From assembly GCA_035478775.1 (NCBI GenBank), contig DATIJG010000002.1:1-64000 (forward strand): a stretch of DNA of 64,000 nucleotides, written 5' to 3'. Source of the stretch: CAMLQK01 sp035478775. Its GTDB lineage: Bacteria > Patescibacteriota > Saccharimonadia > Saccharimonadales > UBA4665. The notes under the pieces were generated by a model. That model was given only the letters and a program-made list of their open reading frames with translations, was not told the origin of the DNA and searched no databases. The position numbers and the translations under genes are program-made. Positions 25,214 to 33,759 of this stretch are shown piece by piece. The number at the start of each line of letters is the position of its first letter. The first letter of the stretch is position 1.

Positions 25214-26401
25214 TTACTTCCTTGTTATTACAAGCAACTCACGAGCTACGATCTGATCGGATCGATGATACACCAGATCAACCTCTCGGGAATGCTTAAA
25301 GCTTACTCGATTGTACCCCATTTTCTCGAGGTGGTCAAGTACCGGCAGGTGGTAAAAATGCCCATTTGGCGCTACCCATGCCGGAATAGCCAAGCACAGG
25401 CGAGTGCCGGCTGGAATTTGCGCAGCAATATTGCGCATAAATTTGTCGATAATTACGTTGCAGGTGCCAATAATTTGCTGCAACTTGGCGGGTTTGGGCC
25501 ACGAACCAAGGGGGTGACCTAAGTAAGTCTCGCAGGCAATGGTGCTAAAGTGCTCGTTCCATGTATGAGAAGTGGCGTCGCCAACCTCAAGCGCTTGTGG
25601 CGCAGGTGTACCATAGTTTTTGCTCAGCCAATCCAGGTTTTTAGCTGAAAAGTCAATCATGCGTGTCTCCAGATCACTGCCATACACACCATACCCCATA
25701 AGTAGAGCTTCTTGCAGTAAAACACCGGTGCCACAAAAAGGGTCTAACACTACTGTGTTCCGGTCGGTAGGCAACTGGTAACAGGCCAAGTTCACGATGG
25801 TTTGTGCGAGTTTTGGCGGTAACATTCCTACGAACGCATCGCGTTTGGGGCGGCCCTGGTCGCGCTTAGAGTAGCCTGAAATATCTTGGACAGCCGTAGT
25901 GCGGGCAATAATAATCTCGTTGCTATTACGGATAAGGAGCAGCTCGATACCGCGCTCGCCGGTTAAATGGTTATGGATAACTTGGGCGCTACTAAGCTCA
26001 AGTTCTTGGTTGGGCGTAAGGCGCACCGAATATTTATGGGCACGCAAGCCTTTTTTAATATTTAAGCCAAGCGCCAGTAATTGGGCGGGGTTTGTTTTGA
26101 CACCGTAAGCGCTGATGCCAATCTGAATTTTGCCTTCGTCAATCTGTTTGGCGCAGGTTAGGGCGAGTAAAGTCAGCTTGGGCGTAAGCTGGTTAATTTG
26201 GGCATACGGCACGATATCTAGAATAACGCCGGCTTTTACGCTGCCGCCCAAGCGCGCGAACAGTGCAGATTCGAGAGGTTGATCGCTGGCAACCGCGTGC
26301 TCGCCCACCGGCTTAATATGTTCAGCCCCAAGTAAACTTTCAAGTTCAGCACACCCAATGGCTGGCTGGCGGCCTAAAATATACACACTTTTTAGTTCCA
26401 T
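25214..26401 (-). CDS. Trm11/RlmL-like RNA guanine-N2 methyltransferase homologue
   Basis: A 395-residue protein of the UPF0020/Trm11 group. The C-terminal Rossmann methyltransferase has the SAM loop 'VLDPFCGTGVLLQEALLMGYGVYGSDLE' and a downstream acidic residue. The catalytic motif IV, normally (D/N)PPY, is not seen; at its place the sequence reads CETYLGHP. That either marks a divergent subgroup or a protein with altered target. The ATG at 26401 fits the conserved start 'MELKSVYILGRQP'; a TATAAT box on the minus strand lies about 10 nt upstream. It ends 8 nt before the rpmA start, so the two are probably co-transcribed. Confidence 0.8.
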   Translation of the reverse strand: MELKSVYILGRQPAIGCAELESLLGAEHIKPVGEHAVASDQPLESALFARLGGSVKAGVILDIVPYAQINQLTPKLTLLALTCAKQIDEGKIQIGISAYGVKTNPAQLLALGLNIKKGLRAHKYSVRLTPNQELELSSAQVIHNHLTGERGIELLLIRNSNEIIIARTTAVQDISGYSKRDQGRPKRDAFVGMLPPKLAQTIVNLACYQLPTDRNTVVLDPFCGTGVLLQEALLMGYGVYGSDLETRMIDFSAKNLDWLSKNYGTPAPQALEVGDATSHTWNEHFSTIACETYLGHPLGSWPKPAKLQQIIGTCNVIIDKFMRNIAAQIPAGTRLCLAIPAWVAPNGHFYHLPVLDHLEKMGYNRVSFKHSREVDLVYHRSDQIVARELLVITRK

Positions 26402-26515
26402 AGTCACTTCCATTATACCTGATAAGTGCCTGATTGCCGCTGCAAAATATACCCAAGCCCACGTACCCTGTAAATTATGCAACACTCAGGGCGCGATTCT
26501 GGTAACGCAGTAGTT

Positions 26516-26521
26516 TATAAT
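26516..26521 (+). promoter_or_regulatory. Leaderless promoter -10 (TATAAT)
   Basis: TATAAT ends 7 nt before ATG 26529; it shares a ~130-bp divergent region with the methyltransferase gene. Confidence 0.6.
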
Positions 26522-26528
26522 AACGCAT

Positions 26529-27581
26529 ATGGCTGAAACCTCTTATCTTAAGCAACACTGGAAATTGCTGCTAAATATCGTGACGGTTATTGCGCTTCTT
26601 GCGCTGGCGTATGCGGTGCGCCATCAACTCGCTGATACCTTGAGAAACCTTAAGAAAGTGCACGTGTGGGCGCTTTTACTGCTTATTCCGGTAGAGTGGC
26701 TCAACTACGACGCCCAAGCACGGATGTACCGCGGCTTGTTTAAAGTGGTGGGCAATAGGATTAGCTATAAATTCTTGCTTAAAGCGTCGTTAGAACTAAA
26801 CTTTGTCAATAACGTTTTTCCGAGCGGTGGCGTGAGCGGCATTTCATATTTTGGTATGCGTATGCGCAGCAAGGACATTACCGGTGGCAAGGCAACAGTG
26901 GTACAAATGATGAAATTGATGTTGCTGTTTTTATCGTTTGAAATTCTGTTGGTACTGGGTTTGTTACTTATGGCGTTTGGCGGGCACGTGAACAACATTG
27001 TCATGCTCGCGACCGGCTCGCTTTCTACATTGCTGCTGGTAGGAACGGTGGCGTTTGTGATGATTATTGGCAGCGAGCGTCGCATCGCCGGTACGTTTAC
27101 CTCAATCACGAAGGGCTTGAACCGAGTAATCCATGTGGTGCGTCCCAACCGGCCCGAAACTTTTAATATTGAACGTGCTCGAAGCTCTATCGAAGAGCTG
27201 CACACCAATTACAAAATTATGGAGAGCCATTACCGCGAACTTTGGCAGCCGTTTTGGTGGGCATTTGTTGCCAACCTAGCCGAAGTTATGGCAGTATATG
27301 TGGTGTATATTGCCTTCGGCGAGTGGGTCAATTTGGGCTCGGTCATTCTGGCGTATTCGGTTGCCAACTTTGCTGGCTTAGTCTCGGTATTACCGGGCGG
27401 GGTTGGCATTTACGAAGCGCTTATGACCGCTGTTTTGGCTGCAACTGGCGTACCAGCAGCAATGAGCATCCCAGTTACGGTTATGTACCGCGTGCTCAAT
27501 ATGCTTATTCAACTTCCGCCGGGGTATTACTATTATCACCGCACCGTTATTTCAGGCAAGAACTTAGAACCACATGCCTAG
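26529..27581 (+). CDS. Flippase-like membrane protein (LPG synthase TM domain, UPF0104)
   Basis: A 350-residue polytopic membrane protein with about 7-8 helices. It matches the membrane domain of MprF/AglD-type proteins: the 'FPSGGVSGISYFGMRMR' loop (about 100-117) and the 'SVLPGGVGIYEALMTAVLAATGVP' segment (about 290-313) are typical. Such stand-alone domains are linked to lipid or glycolipid flipping; the cytosolic aminoacyl-transfer domain of MprF is absent. The last codons overlap the xseA start by 8 nt. Substrate unknown. Confidence 0.9.
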   Translation: MAETSYLKQHWKLLLNIVTVIALLALAYAVRHQLADTLRNLKKVHVWALLLLIPVEWLNYDAQARMYRGLFKVVGNRISYKFLLKASLELNFVNNVFPSGGVSGISYFGMRMRSKDITGGKATVVQMMKLMLLFLSFEILLVLGLLLMAFGGHVNNIVMLATGSLSTLLLVGTVAFVMIIGSERRIAGTFTSITKGLNRVIHVVRPNRPETFNIERARSSIEELHTNYKIMESHYRELWQPFWWAFVANLAEVMAVYVVYIAFGEWVNLGSVILAYSVANFAGLVSVLPGGVGIYEALMTAVLAATGVPAAMSIPVTVMYRVLNMLIQLPPGYYYYHRTVISGKNLEPHA

Positions 27582-28686
27582 TAGCCTTACAGTTTCGGTA
27601 AGTGAATTCGTAGCGCTCTTAAACCAAACGCTTGAATACGCCTATCCGAGTATCGTGGTGCAGGGCGAATTGGCTAATTTTAGGGTTAGTAAAAACCGTT
27701 GGGTGTATTTTGACTTAAAAGACGAAACTGCTAGCGTACGTTTTTTTGGTACAGTGTATCAATTGCCGGGACCACTGGAAAATGGTATGGTAATGGCCGT
27801 AAAAGGCACGCCCAGGTTGCACCCTTTGTATGGTTTTAGTGTAACTGTGCAAAGTATGGTGCCAACTGGCGAAGGCTCCATTAAAAAGGCGGCCGCTTTG
27901 TTAGAAGCGAAGCTGAAGACTGAAGGGTTGTTCGACCTTGCCCGTAAACGTAGCTTGCCGTTCCCACCAAAAAGTATCGGGCTTATTACTTCGGCCGAAT
28001 CAGCTGCCTACCGTGACTTTATAAAAGTGATAACAGCGCGTTATGGTGGCCTGGAAATTAAACTTATCGACGTACAGGTGCAGGGCGAACCAGCTTCGGC
28101 ACAGATTGTGGCTGCAATTACGCAATTTAACCAAATGGCTAATCCGCCAGAAGTTTTGGTGGTTACTCGCGGCGGCGGCAGTGCCGAAGATTTACAGGCG
28201 TTTAGTACCGAACAAGTCACGCGTGCTGTGGCAGGTAGCCGTATCCCAACGATTGTGGCAATTGGCCACGAAGTTGACATTAGCTTGGCTGAACTGGCTG
28301 CCGACCAGCGTGCCAGTACCCCAAGCAACGCTGCTGAACTCCTAGTGCCGAGCCGCGATGCCGTTCTTAAGCAGTTGGCATTGCAACGTCAACACGTGGC
28401 GGCGGCGGCCGAACGCGTGATGCACACCGCCCAAGAGCGCTTACAATATACAAAAGCTCTTCTAAATCAAGCAGTAGATGCCCGACTTGCGCAAGCTGTC
28501 GACAGCATAGGATCGCACAGGCTTTTGCTGGCCGCCTACAATCCAGAGCTTCCTTTGGCCCGAGGGTATGCTTTGGTGCGCCAACGTGGTACAGTGGTGC
28601 GTAGCACAAAGGAGCTGCGGGGCGGGAAGGTTGAAATTCAGTTTGCGGACGGCTCTGTGCACGGCACTCTCAAGCAAGAAGGATAA
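27574..28686 (+). CDS. xseA: Exodeoxyribonuclease VII large subunit
   Basis: A 370-residue catalytic subunit of ExoVII, which degrades single-stranded DNA from both ends. It has an N-terminal OB fold ('VSVSEFVALLNQTLEYAYPSIVVQGELANFRVSKNRWVYFDLKDE' region), then the nuclease core with 'GLITSAESAAYRDF', 'VTRGGGSAEDLQAF', 'IATVGHE'-type (here VAIGHEVDISLAELAADQRASTPSNAAEL). A coiled-coil C-terminus follows, slightly shorter than in E. coli (456 aa). It overlaps the upstream membrane gene by 8 nt and is 3 nt from xseB, so translation is coupled. Confidence 0.96.
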   Translation: MPSSLTVSVSEFVALLNQTLEYAYPSIVVQGELANFRVSKNRWVYFDLKDETASVRFFGTVYQLPGPLENGMVMAVKGTPRLHPLYGFSVTVQSMVPTGEGSIKKAAALLEAKLKTEGLFDLARKRSLPFPPKSIGLITSAESAAYRDFIKVITARYGGLEIKLIDVQVQGEPASAQIVAAITQFNQMANPPEVLVVTRGGGSAEDLQAFSTEQVTRAVAGSRIPTIVAIGHEVDISLAELAADQRASTPSNAAELLVPSRDAVLKQLALQRQHVAAAAERVMHTAQERLQYTKALLNQAVDARLAQAVDSIGSHRLLLAAYNPELPLARGYALVRQRGTVVRSTKELRGGKVEIQFADGSVHGTLKQEG

Positions 28687-28689
28687 TGT

Positions 28690-28911
28690 ATGGCCAAAAC
28701 CGAAGATTACCAAACGCTTAGCGCGGAACTAGATGGCGTGCTTGCTGCACTGCAACGCCCCGATTTGCAAGTAGATGAAGCAACTATTTTATATGAACGC
28801 GGCTTAAAGCTGATTTCTCAGCTCGAGGCACATGTGCGAAATGCCCAAAATAAACTGACTAAAATTCGCTTGCAAACAGATACTTCAGATACTTCAAGCG
28901 AGGAATCATAA
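28690..28911 (+). CDS. xseB: Exodeoxyribonuclease VII small subunit
   Basis: A 73-residue helical hairpin protein that binds the XseA coiled coil. The conserved 'LQVDEATILYERGLKLISQLEAHVRNAQNKL' pattern (P-x-L-x-x-A...YE-x-G) is present. Starts 3 nt after xseA. The tail is Asp/Ser-rich. Confidence 0.93.
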   Translation: MAKTEDYQTLSAELDGVLAALQRPDLQVDEATILYERGLKLISQLEAHVRNAQNKLTKIRLQTDTSDTSSEES

Positions 28912-28914
28912 AAA

Positions 28915-29433
28915 ATGGACGCCATCGTTTTAATCGTCGGCATCCTTATTCTGGTTTTTGGGCTAGTGGTTTTCGTTGGCCCGCCATTTTTGCCAACGAT
29001 GCGCAACAACATTACTACGGCACTCGATTTGCTCGATTTAAAACCTGGCCAAACATTGCTGGAGCTTGGCTCTGGCGACGGCAGGGTCGCACGCGCAGCA
29101 GCAGCTCGTGGCCTCAAGGTGGTGGGCATTGAAATCAACCCTATTTTAGTGGTCGTTGCCCGCCTTAGGTGCTGGCGCTACCGCAGCCAAGTAACAATTA
29201 TTTGGGACGACATTTGGAAGTCAAAATGGCCGCAGAATGTCGATGGTATTTTTACGTTTTTACTGCAACGCCAAATGGGACGTTTGCACAAAAAGATTGA
29301 AGCATGGCATACCAAACCAGTGAAGCTGGCCAGCTTTGGATTTTACATACCTGATAAACCGCCAGTTTCAAAATATAACGGCATTTTTTTGTACGAATAT
29401 GGCAAGGCTACACCTGCCAAAAAACGCCAATAG
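28915..29433 (+). CDS. Membrane-anchored class I SAM methyltransferase
   Basis: A 172-residue protein with an N-terminal TM helix (about 4-27) and a compact Rossmann methyltransferase domain. Motif I is LLELGSGDGRVARAAAARG, with the acidic residue of strand 2 in 'VVGIEINP', and motif II/III follows ('IIWDDIWK'). The usual catalytic segment after strand 4 is short, and the substrate is unknown. The N-terminal anchor suggests a membrane lipid or quinone-like substrate, by analogy only. Three nt after xseB, so in the same transcript. Confidence 0.8.
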   Translation: MDAIVLIVGILILVFGLVVFVGPPFLPTMRNNITTALDLLDLKPGQTLLELGSGDGRVARAAAARGLKVVGIEINPILVVVARLRCWRYRSQVTIIWDDIWKSKWPQNVDGIFTFLLQRQMGRLHKKIEAWHTKPVKLASFGFYIPDKPPVSKYNGIFLYEYGKATPAKKRQ

Positions 29434-29467
29434 TTTTTGCTTGCACGGCAAGCGATTGTGCGATACC

Positions 29468-30139
29468 ATGAGCGATATGAAGTCATTAGGCCAAAAAGGT
29501 GCCATTAGTGCGCTGCTTATATCGCTTATCCTGGCGGTTTTGCTGTTGTTCGGTGCACTTGGTTTTGGTTTTTGGGCGTTTAGCGGCCGCCAAGATTACA
29601 AAAATAACGTCGATCAAAAAGTGGCGACTGCCGTTTCGGCGGCACAATCGCAGCAACAGGCAACGGATGCCAAGCAATATACCGAGGATGCCAAGAATCC
29701 GCTTAAAAAGTATGTCGGTCCAGCCGATTATGGTAGCGTAACTTTGCAATACCCTAAAACCTGGAGCGGCTACATAGTAACGGCGAACGGTTCAAACCCG
29801 CTTGATGCGTATTTTCAACCAGATATAGTGCCAAACGTAACCGACCCAAACAATGCTTTTGCCTTGCGGGTACAAATTATTAGCCAACCCTACGACCAAG
29901 TTGTGCAGCAATTTGAAAGTCAGGTACAGCAAAAGACCGCCACCCTTTCACCATATAGTTTACCCAAAGTGCCGAGCGTAATTGGCTCGCGCATAGATGG
30001 CACCATTTCTACTAACATGCAAGGGGCTGTGGTGATCTTGCCGCTGCGAAATGTGACACTGCAGGTTTCAACTCAAGCCCAGGTGTACGTTAACGATTTT
30101 AACAACATTATTTTGCCTAACATCAGCTTTACACCGTAG
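29468..30139 (+). CDS. Unknown single-pass secreted-domain protein (223 aa)
   Basis: A 223-residue protein with a TM helix at about 12-36 and an extracytoplasmic domain. The domain resembles PsbP/DUF-type beta folds ('YGSVTLQYPKTWSGYIVT', then 'FALRVQIISQPYDQVVQQFESQV'), but I cannot assign it to a family. The linker after the TM is Gln/Ala-rich. The ATG at 29468 is chosen because the TM then starts near the N-terminus; the longer frame overlaps the methyltransferase gene. Likely an envelope-associated protein. Confidence 0.7.
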   Translation: MSDMKSLGQKGAISALLISLILAVLLLFGALGFGFWAFSGRQDYKNNVDQKVATAVSAAQSQQQATDAKQYTEDAKNPLKKYVGPADYGSVTLQYPKTWSGYIVTANGSNPLDAYFQPDIVPNVTDPNNAFALRVQIISQPYDQVVQQFESQVQQKTATLSPYSLPKVPSVIGSRIDGTISTNMQGAVVILPLRNVTLQVSTQAQVYVNDFNNIILPNISFTP

Positions 30140-30199
30140 TTTTTCAGCCTGAGAGTGCGGTATACTAGTTTTGTATTAAACGTGCGGAGGGAACCAGAT

Positions 30200-30916
30200 G
30201 TGGCGCAGCAATTGCATATAGGCGAAGGGCAGGATACTGCCTTGCTGCGTTCCGTGGCGGCTCAATTGAAGGTGCCACTTACAATTATTAGCCGCCAGAC
30301 GGAACTGCTAAGCTTGCAGCAGCAGTCAACAGAGGCTACGGATGCTATACATACTCACGCTATCGCTGCACTCACTTTGGTCGACACATATTTACTGGGC
30401 TTGCAGCTTTTAGAACAATCTCACTTGCAGCTCGAACCGGTGTCTGTATCGTCGGTGTTAGTAGATGTAGCGCACACACTCGATGGCTTTGCAAAACGAT
30501 ATAACGTTGAACTCGATCTTGCAATCGCCGGAAGATACGGTCCGGTTATGGCACATCCGCAGGCGCTGTATTCGGCACTTTCGGCACTTGGTTTTTCATT
30601 TATAGAAGCTTTGGGCGCGCAGCCGCAGAAAACCAAACGCATTTTGCAACTGGCTGTGTATAAAAAAAGAGGTAAGATTATTACCGGTGCGTATAGTGCT
30701 GCGCCACTTTCGGTTGGTGATTGGCAAAAAGCCAAGCAATTATACGGTAGGGCAAAGCAGCCGCTTAATAATTTAGCAGGCACCAATGGTGCCGGCATGT
30801 TTGTGGCCGATGCATTAGGCCAGGCGATGCATGCTAATGTACAAGTCAGCCACTACGCGCGGCGTGTAGGTTTGGCTATGACACTATTGCCAAGTAAACA
30901 ACTCCAACTTATATAG
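30200..30916 (+). CDS. Degenerate histidine-kinase-like protein
   Basis: A 238-residue protein with the layout of a histidine-kinase core. A helical HisKA-like segment (about 15-85) reads 'AAQLKVPLTIISRQTELL', where active kinases have 'SHELRTPL': the phosphoacceptor His is missing. The C-terminal part resembles an HATPase, with a late glycine-rich 'GTNGAGMFVADALGQAMHANVQV' like the G2 box, but a clear N-box Asn and a clear G1 box are not seen. It probably does not phosphorylate. The GTG start follows GGAGGG by 8 nt; a weaker upstream GTG exists. The next gene, a receiver lacking its Asp, starts 1 nt after its stop. Confidence 0.7.
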   Translation: MAQQLHIGEGQDTALLRSVAAQLKVPLTIISRQTELLSLQQQSTEATDAIHTHAIAALTLVDTYLLGLQLLEQSHLQLEPVSVSSVLVDVAHTLDGFAKRYNVELDLAIAGRYGPVMAHPQALYSALSALGFSFIEALGAQPQKTKRILQLAVYKKRGKIITGAYSAAPLSVGDWQKAKQLYGRAKQPLNNLAGTNGAGMFVADALGQAMHANVQVSHYARRVGLAMTLLPSKQLQLI

Positions 30917-30917
30917 T

Positions 30918-31298
30918 ATGCATGTGCTTTTTATAGAACCTGATATCAACCTGGCTCGCGCTTACGAACAGGCTATGCAGCTTGCCGGCCACAGCGCTGC
31001 TCTGGCTCATACCGCACAAGAAGCACTGTTTGAAGCCGACCGGATGTTGCCAAACGTGATCGCGCTGGAATTGCAACTACCTGGTCCGAATGGCTTGGCG
31101 TTCTTGCACGAACTTCGGTCGTACCCCGATTGGCAAAACATTCCGGTCGTATTGCATACCTACGCTATGCCGCAAGCCCAGGCTCATATAAAGAACCTGC
31201 TCGAAACACAATTTGGCGTGGTATCGTGGTTATATAAGCCACAAACGTCGCTTGCTCATTTGCAGATGATTTTAGAAAGCCACGGCACGCCAAAATGA
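30918..31298 (+). CDS. Receiver-like domain with Glu at the phosphoacceptor site
   Basis: A 126-residue REC fold. The acidic pocket is partly present (FIEPD, E7 and D9), and Thr81 and Lys107 (YKP) are conserved. The phosphorylated Asp is replaced by Glu51 (VIALELQLPGPNG), which mimics the charged state. It therefore probably acts as a constitutive, phosphorylation-independent binding module. It is coupled upstream to the pseudo-kinase and overlaps the recO start by 4 nt (ATGA). Link to DNA repair is only positional. Confidence 0.85.
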   Translation: MHVLFIEPDINLARAYEQAMQLAGHSAALAHTAQEALFEADRMLPNVIALELQLPGPNGLAFLHELRSYPDWQNIPVVLHTYAMPQAQAHIKNLLETQFGVVSWLYKPQTSLAHLQMILESHGTPK

Positions 31299-31996
31299 AA
31301 CAGCTGGTGGCGCGGGCAATTGTACTGAACCGCACCGATTATGGTGAGGCTGATCGTATTTTAACGTTGCTCACACCAGAATTCGGCAAGGTGAGTGTGC
31401 TGGCTAAGGGTGTGCGCCGGGTAAAATCTAAGCTGGCCGGCGGCATCGAGCTATTTAGCATTAGTCAGGTCACATTTATCAAGGGCCGTAGTGACCTCGG
31501 CACTTTGGTATCGTCGCGGCTGGAAGTGTACTTCGGCAATATTGTAACCGACATCGACCGTACCATGAAAGGCTATGACTACATAAAGCGCCTTAACTTT
31601 ATGACTGAAGACGCGCCGGAGCCCGGCTATTTTGAGCTCCTGTGCATCACATTTGCTGCGCTGAACGACCTTACAGTCACAACACCAGTTATCGAAGTAT
31701 GGTTTGGCATGCAAGCTTTGCGCCTAAGTGGGCATGAGCCTGACTTGCACCGCGACAGCGCAGGTGAGCCACTAAAGCCAAGCATGCAATACGCTTTTGA
31801 CATAAGCACGATGCATTTTGCGCGAGCGGAAAACGCAGGCACCTTTAGTGCCAACCACATCAAAATGTTGCGTTTAAGTGCGCAAGCTACAACGCCACAA
31901 GTGCTTGCAAAAGTGCAGGGTGGCACGCAACTGTGCACCCAGTTAGTCACGCTAATACAGAATTTACAACGCCATTCCGGCTTAATTAAACTGTAA
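31295..31996 (+). CDS. recO: DNA repair protein RecO
   Basis: A 233-residue RecO, which with RecR/RecF loads RecA on SSB-coated DNA. The N-terminal OB fold 'ARAIVLNRTDYGEADRILTLLTPEFGKVSVLAKGVRRVKSKLAG' is diagnostic. A helical C-terminal domain follows; the four Cys of the zinc finger found in many RecO proteins are not present as a CxxC pair. Starts within the previous gene's stop (ATGA overlap). Confidence 0.93.
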   Translation: MKQLVARAIVLNRTDYGEADRILTLLTPEFGKVSVLAKGVRRVKSKLAGGIELFSISQVTFIKGRSDLGTLVSSRLEVYFGNIVTDIDRTMKGYDYIKRLNFMTEDAPEPGYFELLCITFAALNDLTVTTPVIEVWFGMQALRLSGHEPDLHRDSAGEPLKPSMQYAFDISTMHFARAENAGTFSANHIKMLRLSAQATTPQVLAKVQGGTQLCTQLVTLIQNLQRHSGLIKL

Positions 31997-32045
31997 TCAT
32001 AATTGTACAGCTAATTGCCGAAACTGGCAAATAAGGGGTGCGCTT

Positions 32046-32054
32046 TGCTATAAT
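32046..32054 (+). promoter_or_regulatory. Extended -10 (TGCTATAAT) of the glyS leader
   Basis: TATAAT (32049-32054) ends 6 nt before the ATG of the leader ORF at 32061. Confidence 0.65.
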
Positions 32055-32060
32055 GCACGT

Positions 32061-32126
32061 ATGAATAGCGAGAGTTTGCATTTTGGTTCGGTTCGCGCAC
32101 GCGGCTTTGGCCTGCATATCTTTTAA
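32061..32126 (+). CDS. Candidate leader peptide upstream of glyS (21 aa)
   Basis: A 21-codon ATG frame 6 nt after an extended -10, reading MNSESLHFGSV then RARGFGLHIF. Glycine codons are at positions 9, 15 and 17 (GGT, GGC, GGC), in front of glycyl-tRNA synthetase. Translation is inferred from the leaderless layout shared with other genes here. Only three Gly codons, so an amino-acid sensor role is weaker than for serS. RNA pairing between ATTTTGG (32080-32086) and CCAAAAT (32132-32138) would be broken by ribosomes in the frame. Confidence 0.4.
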   Translation: MNSESLHFGSVRARGFGLHIF

Positions 32127-32165
32127 CGCATCCAAAATTAGCAACCTTGTAAAAAGGAATACAAA

Positions 32166-33752
32166 ATGAGTGACATTAGTTTAGAAGACATCGCCAGCCT
32201 GTGTAAGCGCCGCGGGTTTATTTACCAAGGCAGCGAAATTTACGGCGGCTTGGCAGGCACCTGGGATTACGGTCCGCTCGGTGTACAACTTAAGCGCAAT
32301 ATTTCTAACTTGTGGTGGAAAATGTTCGTAGAAGACCGCGATGATATGTACGGCATTGATGCTGCTATTTTGATGAATCAAAAGGTGTGGCAAGCCAGTG
32401 GACATGTGCAAACGTTTACCGATCCTCTAATAGAGTGCTCAAATTGCCATTCACGTTTCCGAGTAGATAAGACTCTTGATATCAAGGCTTTCACAGAAAA
32501 CTTACCCAAAATGCAGACGCAATGGATAGAAGCGTTGAAGAACCCAATTTCTGTTGATGGTACTACACCCCCCAAGGAGCAAGTTGATAAGCTTAAGGAC
32601 TACGTCGACGCAGCAAAGAGATTCAGCGGTCCTTTAGTTGCTGTTTATATGAACCAAATCGCGAAAGTTAAGTGTCCAGTCTGCGGACAGATTAAATGGG
32701 GTGAGCCACGTCAGTTCAACATGATGTTTAAGACAACAATTGGTCCTGTTAATCTTGATCCTCAAATCTCCTTCAAAGGTGACACCACATTTATAAAAGA
32801 CCATAACTACACTTATACTGTGGAAGGAGGGGATGTACAGGCTGCAAGCAACGACGAGATCGCAACCAATACGGTATTCTTGCGACCGGAAACTGCTCAA
32901 GGCATTTTTACGAACTACAAAAATGTAGTCGATAGTTTATATCCCGACCTGCCTTTTGGTTTAGCCCAACAAGGCAAGGCGTTTCGCAATGAAATCAGCC
33001 CGCGTGATTTTGTATTTCGTGCCCGTGAATTCGAACAAATGGAAATTGAATATTTTGTTGACCCGCAAAAATGGGAAGAAGCTTTTGAAATGTGGCGTGA
33101 ACGTGTGCACCAATGGCTGGAGGCTTTAGGTTTGCCACAAGAAAGCGTACATGAACTCGAAGTTCCTGCTGACGATTTGGCACATTACAGCAGACGAACT
33201 ATCGACTTTGAATTTGATTACCCCCACGGTCGTGATGAGATTTTAGGCCTTGCATATCGTACTAATTTTGATCTGCAGAATATCCAGAGTGCGAGTGGCA
33301 AAAGCATGGAGTACCGGCCGAAAGATGGCTCAAAACCATTCGTGCCGCACGTCATCGAGCCAAGTTTTGGTGTGGAGCGTGCCGTTATGGCAGTGCTGGT
33401 TTCGTCGTATCGTGAAGACGAGATAAAAGGTGAAAAGCGTACCGTCTTAAAACTACCAAAGCATTTGGCGCCAGTCAGGGCTGCTGTTTCGCCACTACTT
33501 AAGAATAAGCCAGAACTTATTGCAAAAGCCCGCGAAGTATATGCAATGTTACATAAAGAGTTTGGTGCAGTTATGTGGGACGACAATGGTAACATTGGTA
33601 AACGTTATCGTCGCCAGGATGAAATTGGTACGCCATCTTGCGTTACCATTGATTTCCAAACTCTGGAAGACAACACTGTTACCGTTCGCGACCGCGACAC
33701 GGCTGAGCAAACTCGTGTTGCCATCGCCGACCTAATCGAATGTTTAAATTGA
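32166..33752 (+). CDS. glyS: Glycyl-tRNA synthetase (dimeric class II type)
   Basis: A 528-residue alpha2-type GlyRS (GRS1/GlyQS-like, not the alpha2beta2 form). The N-terminus 'SLEDIASLCKRRGFIYQGSEIYGGLAGTWDYGPLG' is diagnostic. Motif 2 'FRNEISPRDFVFRAREFEQMEIEYFV', motif 3 'EPSFGVERAVMAVL' and a C-terminal anticodon-binding domain (about 430-528) are complete. Two CxxC pairs at about 87-90 and 170-175 ('CSNC', 'CPVC') suit a zinc site in the insertion. An AAGGA lies before ATG 32166, next to a CCTT that could pair with it. Confidence 0.96.
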   Translation: MSDISLEDIASLCKRRGFIYQGSEIYGGLAGTWDYGPLGVQLKRNISNLWWKMFVEDRDDMYGIDAAILMNQKVWQASGHVQTFTDPLIECSNCHSRFRVDKTLDIKAFTENLPKMQTQWIEALKNPISVDGTTPPKEQVDKLKDYVDAAKRFSGPLVAVYMNQIAKVKCPVCGQIKWGEPRQFNMMFKTTIGPVNLDPQISFKGDTTFIKDHNYTYTVEGGDVQAASNDEIATNTVFLRPETAQGIFTNYKNVVDSLYPDLPFGLAQQGKAFRNEISPRDFVFRAREFEQMEIEYFVDPQKWEEAFEMWRERVHQWLEALGLPQESVHELEVPADDLAHYSRRTIDFEFDYPHGRDEILGLAYRTNFDLQNIQSASGKSMEYRPKDGSKPFVPHVIEPSFGVERAVMAVLVSSYREDEIKGEKRTVLKLPKHLAPVRAAVSPLLKNKPELIAKAREVYAMLHKEFGAVMWDDNGNIGKRYRRQDEIGTPSCVTIDFQTLEDNTVTVRDRDTAEQTRVAIADLIECLN

Positions 33753-33759
33753 ACTTAAT

